A stretch of DNA of 60,034 bases from contig JANYEQ010000051.1 in assembly GCA_025363015.1 (NCBI GenBank), forward strand, positions 1 through 60,034, read 5' to 3'. The DNA comes from Bacteroidota bacterium. Its GTDB lineage: Bacteria > Bacteroidota > Bacteroidia > B-17B0 > Aurantibacillaceae. Both the position numbers and the translations under genes were made by a program. How positions within the stretch are numbered: position 1 is the first letter of the stretch; each line of letters begins with the position of its first letter. The notes beneath the pieces are model-generated. The model did not search any database. It saw only the letters and a program-made list of their open reading frames with translations, and was not told the DNA's origin. Below, in pieces: positions 55,186 through 60,034 of this stretch.

Positions 55186-57000
55186 TTAAAAAAACCGTTC
55201 TATACTTTTCTTAGTCTGCTCGTTAATTTTTAATTCGGGGGCATGGTGCGGTTTTTTACGCGCATCAATAATCATAGGGCCTTTGCAACCCCAATGTTTA
55301 TTTTCAGTAAATTCATCTACGCCATAAATATCGTGGCTTGGATTACTTCGGGTGTAGGTTATCCAAACATAATCATTTAAATTTTGTGGGTGAGGTGTAA
55401 ATATAAAATCATTGTAAATAACAATTTGTATTATGCCTTCAAATGCTTCTTTATTATCCGACAGCCATTTTGTTAATTTTTCAATTTCTAGTTTGGCTGT
55501 TTTATAATTAGTAAAGGTTGTCAATTCAAGCCCAATTACACCGTCCATTAACATAATGGGGCAAGTTATAAATTCACAATTAAAAATTTGTTGGGGTAAT
55601 GTTGTTTTTAGTTCGCGTTTTTTATCGCCATACGCCGCTACAATTAATTTACTACCTTCATTAATTTCATCACCGCTATAATCTAAAGTATCAATACTTG
55701 TTTTGGTTATAAAGTGAAAATCCCTTGTTAAATCAATACGTTCAAACACATATTTAAAAAAGTGTTTTATGTCGTGGCAGTTTAATTTACCCTCTTCATC
55801 GCCGCTAATAAATAAATATTTAGCCAAACTTAATTGCCCTGTACCTAAAATATGGTTGGCCTGAGTTAGCAATTCGGCAGGACGTTTACTTTTTAAATAA
55901 GGAGTATAGCGCTCGCTACCAATGGCTAATAACAAAGGATGTACGCCAGCAGCATCAACGGCATGTATTTCTTGCACGCCAGGTATTTCGTTTGGTATGG
56001 CGCTGCCACTAATTTCGTGTATTAATGCGCCAAAGGCTGTATCTTCTTGTGGTGGTCTACCCACAACGGTAAATGGCCAAATAGCATTTTGTTTGGCATA
56101 TACTTTATGCACTCGCATTAATGGGAAGTTATGTTTTAAACTGTAGTAGCCCAAGTGGTCGCCAAAAGGCCCTTCAGGCTTTGTTTCGTTTGGATACACT
56201 TCGCCAGTAATTACAAAATCTGCATCGCTACTAATGCAAAATCCATCGTCATAAAAATAACGAAACCTACGCCCACCAATCACTCCAGCAAAAGTCATTT
56301 CACTAATTCCTTCTGGCAAAGGCATTACTGCTGCAAGTGAATGTGAAGGGGGGCCACCAACAAAGCAACTCACTTTTAAAGGCATTCCTTTTTTGTTTAC
56401 TTTGGTTTGATGCACACCAATACCACGATGCAATTGATAGTGCAAACCAATCTCTTTATTCAACTCATAATCGTTGCCTGTTAATTGAATTCTATACATT
56501 CCTAGATTAGATTTCATAATGCCGGGTGCATCAATATCTTCAGTATAAACCTGGGGTAATGTAACAAATGCTCCACCATCTTTTTCCCAATGTTGAATGA
56601 GTGGTAAATCAGATATTTTTATTTCTTCGTATAAAATGTGTTTGCTAATAGGGTTCTTTAGTGGCAAGGCTTTCAGGGCTGCAAGCCCTGTTGTAAAATT
56701 ATCAATTGGATGCTTAATTGCTGCTATTGGATTACCTTTTAATTCAATCAATTTTTGAACTTGTGCAAATGTTTTTCTAAAGATGAATTTGCTTCTTTCA
56801 ATAGTGCCAAATATGTTGGATGCGGCACGAAATTTTGAGCCTTTAACGTTCTCAAATAAAATAGCTGGACCACCAACTTCAAACACTCTTAAATGTATTG
56901 CAGCCATTTCTAAATATGGGTCAACTTCTTCTTTAACACGAATAAGATGTCCATTTTTTTCAAGATCAAGAAGGCATTGTTCAAGTGATGAATAAATCAT
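55186..57000 (-). CDS. UbiD family decarboxylase (menaquinone/ubiquinone-type)
   Basis: A 604-residue prenylated-FMN-dependent decarboxylase. Landmarks are GGPAILFENVKGSKFRAASN near the start, GMYRIQLTGNDYELNKEIG, IGLHYQLHRGIGVH, the catalytic-region YPNETKPEGPFGDHLGYYS and VVGRPPQEDTAFGALIHE. In menaquinone-using Bacteroidota such enzymes decarboxylate the quinone precursor; the exact substrate is not visible. The CDS contains a palindrome CAGGGCT-gca-AGCCCTG (56674-56690) that reads as TTGLAALKALP in frame. Confidence 0.92.
   Translation of the reverse strand: MIYSSLEQCLLDLEKNGHLIRVKEEVDPYLEMAAIHLRVFEVGGPAILFENVKGSKFRAASNIFGTIERSKFIFRKTFAQVQKLIELKGNPIAAIKHPIDNFTTGLAALKALPLKNPISKHILYEEIKISDLPLIQHWEKDGGAFVTLPQVYTEDIDAPGIMKSNLGMYRIQLTGNDYELNKEIGLHYQLHRGIGVHQTKVNKKGMPLKVSCFVGGPPSHSLAAVMPLPEGISEMTFAGVIGGRRFRYFYDDGFCISSDADFVITGEVYPNETKPEGPFGDHLGYYSLKHNFPLMRVHKVYAKQNAIWPFTVVGRPPQEDTAFGALIHEISGSAIPNEIPGVQEIHAVDAAGVHPLLLAIGSERYTPYLKSKRPAELLTQANHILGTGQLSLAKYLFISGDEEGKLNCHDIKHFFKYVFERIDLTRDFHFITKTSIDTLDYSGDEINEGSKLIVAAYGDKKRELKTTLPQQIFNCEFITCPIMLMDGVIGLELTTFTNYKTAKLEIEKLTKWLSDNKEAFEGIIQIVIYNDFIFTPHPQNLNDYVWITYTRSNPSHDIYGVDEFTENKHWGCKGPMIIDARKKPHHAPELKINEQTKKSIERFF
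56674..56690. repeat. REP-like palindrome inside the UbiD gene
   Basis: CAGGGCT (56674-56680), GCA, AGCCCTG (56684-56690): a perfect 7-bp palindrome in the coding sequence of the decarboxylase. Short palindromes of this kind are scattered in Bacteroidota genomes; in-frame here it adds only common codons. Confidence 0.4.
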
Positions 57001-57014
57001 TTGTATTGAAGTGT

Positions 57015-57050
57015 AATGTAAATAAATAATGTAAATAAATAATGTAAATA
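57015..57050. repeat. 13-bp tandem repeat
   Basis: Two full AATGTAAATAAAT units (57015-57027, 57028-57040) and most of a third (57041-57050). It lies in the 284-bp gap between the divergent ubiD-like gene and thrS, near the place where codon usage changes. Confidence 0.8.
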
Positions 57051-57284
57051 TTAAATATTCTGCAAAGTTGGCGAACCTGAGTAATTAAATCTCAGTGATT
57101 TTTATTTTTTATGTTTGTTTATTTATGATTTAAAGAATTATAGGGAGACTTGCTGATTAACATATCAAATGCCTGTATCTAAAGAATAAAACCAATTATC
57201 AAGCATCTCACAAGCGTTTTTTTCAATCATTCTATTTTCTCTCCTCTCAATCCTTTATTTTCGCAACCACATTTTAAGTAAGCA

Positions 57285-59222
57285 ATGATTAATATAAGTT
57301 TCCCCGATGGTGCAGTACGCCAATATGCGAAAGGTACAAGTGCATTAGATATAGCAAAAAGTATAAGTGAAGGATTGGCTCGCAAAGTACTTGCTGCCAA
57401 TGTTGATGGTGAAGTTTGGGATGCAACCCGACCAATACAAAAAGATTCGTCTTTAAAATTAGTGATGTGGGATGATGCAGAAGGTAAAAATACTTTTTGG
57501 CATTCATCTGCACATTTAATGGCTGAGGCTGTGGAGGATAAATTTCCTGGTGCAAAATTTTGGGTGGGTCCTGCACTTGAAAAAGGGTTTTATTACGACA
57601 TAGATTTAGGCGATAATAAATTAACAGAAGAAGATTTAGTAACGCTTGAAAAAAAGATGAATGAATTGGCGAAACAGGCTAATCCATTCAATCGTAGCTC
57701 ACAAAGCAAAGCAGAAGCGATTGCTTATTTTAAAGAAAAAGGCGATGAATATAAATTAGATTTATTGGAGAAATTGGAAGATGGAAACATCACGTTTTAT
57801 CAACAAGGAAATTTCACAGATTTATGTCGTGGACCACATATTCCCAACACAAGTTTCATCAAAGCAATCAAACTAACTTCTATTGCTGGTGCTTATTGGA
57901 AAGGCGATGAAAAAAATAAACAATTAACTCGTATTTATGGTGTCACTTTTCCCAATCAAAAAGAGTTAGATGAATATCTTGCTTTGCTTGAAGAAGCAAA
58001 GAAAAGAGACCACAGAAAATTGGGTAAGGAGTTAAGCATTTATACAATGGATGACCAAGTTGGTCAAGGTTTAATACTTTGGATGCCAAATGGAACTGTC
58101 ATTATTGAAGAACTAGAAAAACTAGCTAAAGAAACTGAAAATGCTGGAGGTTATAAAAGAGTAGTTACGCCACATATTGCTAAAGAAAGTTTGTATAAAA
58201 CAAGTGGACATTTACCATACTATGCAGATAGTATGTTTCCACCAATGGAAATAGATGGAGAAACGTTTTATTTAAGAGCAATGAACTGCCCACATCATCA
58301 TAAAATATTTGATGCTGAACCTAAAAGCTATCGTGATTTACCATACAGAATTGCAGAGTACGGAACTTGTTACAGATACGAGCAAAGTGGTGAATTATTT
58401 GGCTTAATGCGTGTTCGTTGTTTGCATATGAACGATGCACATATTTATTGCAGCAAAGACGATTTTGCACAAGAGTTTAAGGCAGTTAATGAAATGTATT
58501 TAAAGTACTTTAAAATATTTGGTGTTGATAAATTTGTAATGCGTTTAAGCCTGCATAATCCTGAAAAATTGGGACAGAAATATGTAAACGAACCAGAACT
58601 TTGGAAAGAAACAGAAGACTTAGTTCGCCAAGTATTAATAGAAACAGGAACACCATTTATTGAAGTGCAAGATGAAGCTGCGTTTTATGGTCCTAAAATA
58701 GATGTTCAAATTTGGAGTGTAATTGGTAGAGAATTTACGCTAGCAACCAACCAAGTTGATTTTGCACAAAGCAGAAGTTTTAAATTAAGTTTTACAAATC
58801 AAAATAATGAACCAGAAATTCCTTTAATTATTCATAGAGCTCCACTAGGAACTCACGAACGTTTTATTGGATTTTTATTAGAGCATTATGCTGGTAAATT
58901 TCCAGTTTGGTTATCGACATTGCAAGTAAAAATATTGCCTATCAGCGATAAGTTTATGGATTATTCAAAAGAGGTGATGAATAAGTTAAGAGCAATAGGC
59001 GTAAGGGTTGAGATTGATGATAGAAGCGAGAAAATAGGCAAAAAAATTAGAGAAGCAGAATTGAGCAGGGTGCCTTATATGCTAGTGATTGGCGAAAAAG
59101 AAGAAGCGGAAAATAAAGTTTCAATTCGTCGCCAAGGCAAAGGAGATTTAGGTCAACAAACAGTTAAAGAATTTATAGCAAATATTGCTGATGAAATTTT
59201 ACACAGAAAATCAGGAGAATAG
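57285..59222 (+). CDS. thrS: threonyl-tRNA synthetase
   Basis: A class II synthetase of 645 residues: the TGS domain (about 1-62), the editing domain with the zinc/His motif HSSAHLMAEAV (about 73-83), the catalytic core with GTCYRYEQSGELFGLMRVR and LHMNDAHIYCS, and the C-terminal anticodon domain (about 540-645). About half of its Arg codons are AGA/AGG by hand count (15 of 29), against 3 of about 33 in parE. infC follows after 59 bp. No T-box or tRNA-like leader is visible in the 284-bp upstream gap; a TATTTTCG at 57256-57263 could be the -7 box. Confidence 0.96.
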   Translation: MINISFPDGAVRQYAKGTSALDIAKSISEGLARKVLAANVDGEVWDATRPIQKDSSLKLVMWDDAEGKNTFWHSSAHLMAEAVEDKFPGAKFWVGPALEKGFYYDIDLGDNKLTEEDLVTLEKKMNELAKQANPFNRSSQSKAEAIAYFKEKGDEYKLDLLEKLEDGNITFYQQGNFTDLCRGPHIPNTSFIKAIKLTSIAGAYWKGDEKNKQLTRIYGVTFPNQKELDEYLALLEEAKKRDHRKLGKELSIYTMDDQVGQGLILWMPNGTVIIEELEKLAKETENAGGYKRVVTPHIAKESLYKTSGHLPYYADSMFPPMEIDGETFYLRAMNCPHHHKIFDAEPKSYRDLPYRIAEYGTCYRYEQSGELFGLMRVRCLHMNDAHIYCSKDDFAQEFKAVNEMYLKYFKIFGVDKFVMRLSLHNPEKLGQKYVNEPELWKETEDLVRQVLIETGTPFIEVQDEAAFYGPKIDVQIWSVIGREFTLATNQVDFAQSRSFKLSFTNQNNEPEIPLIIHRAPLGTHERFIGFLLEHYAGKFPVWLSTLQVKILPISDKFMDYSKEVMNKLRAIGVRVEIDDRSEKIGKKIREAELSRVPYMLVIGEKEEAENKVSIRRQGKGDLGQQTVKEFIANIADEILHRKSGE

Positions 59223-59281
59223 TATATTTTTACAAATATTAAATTTTAGTTGGTACTAAATTATTCACAAAAAAACACTTA

Positions 59282-59869
59282 ATGGCATTTCCACCACGCC
59301 CAGGAGGCGGCAGATTTAATCCAAGATTTAACAGACAACCTGAACCTGAACATCGTATTAATGAAAGAATTCGTGCACAGCAAGTAAGGCTAGTTGGCGA
59401 AAATATTACAGTTGGTGTTTACCCAATTCAAGAAGCATTAAAAATTGCTCAGGATTTAGAGTTGGATTTAGTTGAAATTTCTCCAAATGCAGATCCTCCC
59501 GTTTGTAAAGCAATTGACTATAAAAAATTCCTTTACGAAAAAAAGAAGAAGGAAAAGGAAATGAAAGCCAATGCTAAGCAAAGCGAGGTTAAAGAAGTGA
59601 GATTTACTCCTAGTACTGATGATCACGATTTTAACTTTAAAGCTAAACACGCTGAAGGCTTTTTAAAAGATGGTAATAAAGTAAAAGCTTATGTACAGTT
59701 TAAAGGTCGTGCAATACAATTTAAAGAAAGAGGTGAATTGGTATTGTTGAAATTTGCTGAAAGATTATCGGAAGTTGGTCAGCCAGAAGCATTGCCAAAA
59801 TTGGAAGGGAAAAGAATGTTTTTGATGTTAACTCCTAAAACAAATAAAAAGAAGAAAGAAACTACATAG
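59282..59869 (+). CDS. infC: translation initiation factor IF-3
   Basis: A 195-residue factor that checks the start codon and keeps 30S subunits free. The N-terminal domain follows a Pro/Arg-rich extension ([16 protein letters not shown]) and has [18 protein letters not shown]; the linker is Lys-rich (about 83-100); the C-terminal domain has [20 protein letters not shown]. It starts with ATG, not AUU as in E. coli. It is 59 bp after thrS. Its usual downstream neighbours rpmI-rplT are not next but at 12.5 kb; a terminator follows infC directly. Nine of 13 Arg codons are AGA/AGG by my count. Confidence 0.96.
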   Translation: MAFPPRPGGGRFNPRFNRQPEPEHRINERIRAQQVRLVGENITVGVYPIQEALKIAQDLELDLVEISPNADPPVCKAIDYKKFLYEKKKKEKEMKANAKQSEVKEVRFTPSTDDHDFNFKAKHAEGFLKDGNKVKAYVQFKGRAIQFKERGELVLLKFAERLSEVGQPEALPKLEGKRMFLMLTPKTNKKKKETT

Positions 59870-59892
59870 TACTTTTCTTATACAATAAACTT

Positions 59893-59923
59893 AAAAAGCC
59901 ACTGTTTAAAACAGTGGCTTTTT
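59893..59923. terminator. bidirectional intrinsic terminator between infC and glnS
   Basis: A 12-bp inverted repeat AAAAAGCCACTG/CAGTGGCTTTTT with a 7-base loop, 23 bases past the infC stop. It also serves the minus-strand glnS. The terminator leaves no room for rpmI-rplT downstream of infC. Confidence 0.9.
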
Positions 59924-59940
59924 AAGTTTATAAATACTTT

Positions 59941-60034
59941 CTACTTGGCTCTTTCTTTTGCCCATGAGTCTTTTAAAGTAACTGTTCTATTAAAGATTAG
60001 TTTATCTGTTGAGCTATCTTTATCTAAACAAAAA
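59941..60034 (-). CDS. glnS: glutaminyl-tRNA synthetase, C-terminal end (partial)
   Basis: The minus strand from the window edge reads FCLDKDSSTDKLIFNRTVTL followed by KDSWAKERAK and stop (59941-59943). The FNRTV-L-D-WAK ending is characteristic of bacterial GlnS. Only 30 codons are inside the window. The presence of GlnS means the organism charges Gln-tRNA directly, so gatA here may serve mainly Asn-tRNA. Confidence 0.88.
   Translation of the reverse strand, partial: FCLDKDSSTDKLIFNRTVTLKDSWAKERAK

Noticed and set aside
57001-57284. T-box or tRNA-like leader before thrS
   Set aside because: No T-box sequence, specifier hairpin or terminator/antiterminator pair is visible; only AT-rich DNA with a tandem repeat.

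Overview
The window reads as a chromosome segment of a low-GC member of the Bacteroidota (GC roughly one third by eye). The evidence is a set of lineage hallmarks: a type IX secretion (T9SS) giant SprB-repeat protein with a PorP/SprF partner, a LpxC-FabZ fusion, type III glutamine synthetase, a transketolase split into two genes, a DUF5606 protein, and promoters of the TTTG-N19-TAnnTTTG type. The family or genus cannot be fixed from this sequence. No rRNA, CRISPR array, phage module or complete insertion sequence was seen.

Region by region. 0.1-2.0 kb: the right end of a mobile element, with a small ORF and a large serine recombinase whose frame runs on through the terminator and the antisense strand of a tRNA-Leu(UAG). 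2.0-12.2 kb: mostly minus-strand housekeeping and envelope genes (hpd, a Bax-inhibitor-1 protein, ftsX, a nucleoside transporter, a secreted hypothetical, namZ, a LolC/E-type permease, purL). 12.5-13.2 kb: rpmI-rplT, in which rplT can only start at CTG. 13.4-16.9 kb: glutamine synthetase III and a GAF-SpoIIE phosphatase. 16.9-17.6 kb: a gene graveyard with a glnN 3'-end remnant, a small secreted protein broken by an in-frame stop, and ORF stubs. 17.6-29.9 kb: gatA, tatA, lon, a rhomboid protein, hemA, then a plus-strand run lpxC/fabZ-lpxA-ABC ATPase-MBL/rhodanese-murQ and a DUF5606 gene. 30-33.4 kb: the two transketolase halves separated by a secreted von Willebrand A gene and short repeats. 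33.5-41.4 kb: a lipoprotein, ychF, parE, an M16 peptidase, and two small lipoproteins, one with a haem motif. 41.4-50.9 kb: porP/sprF and the 2857-residue SprB-like adhesin. 51-57 kb: a NUDIX hydrolase, a frameshifted T9SS cargo remnant, a GH3-beta-lactamase fusion and a UbiD decarboxylase. 57-60 kb: thrS, infC and the 3' end of glnS, which use AGA arginine codons far more than the rest of the window.

How the genes work together. The envelope theme is strong. NamZ, the GH3 (NagZ-like)/beta-lactamase fusion and MurQ fit a peptidoglycan salvage route. LpxC/FabZ and LpxA are early lipid A steps. The SprB-like protein and its PorP/SprF partner form an outer-membrane/surface pair joined by a TAATG overlap. 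Translation genes are spread out: the frequently linked thrS-infC-rpmI-rplT block is split into two pieces about 44 kb apart, and one piece carries the CTG-start rplT. The most novel-looking items are the CTG start of ribosomal protein L20, the four-cysteine SprB repeats, and the recombinase/tRNA junction with its cysteine-free zinc-ribbon region.
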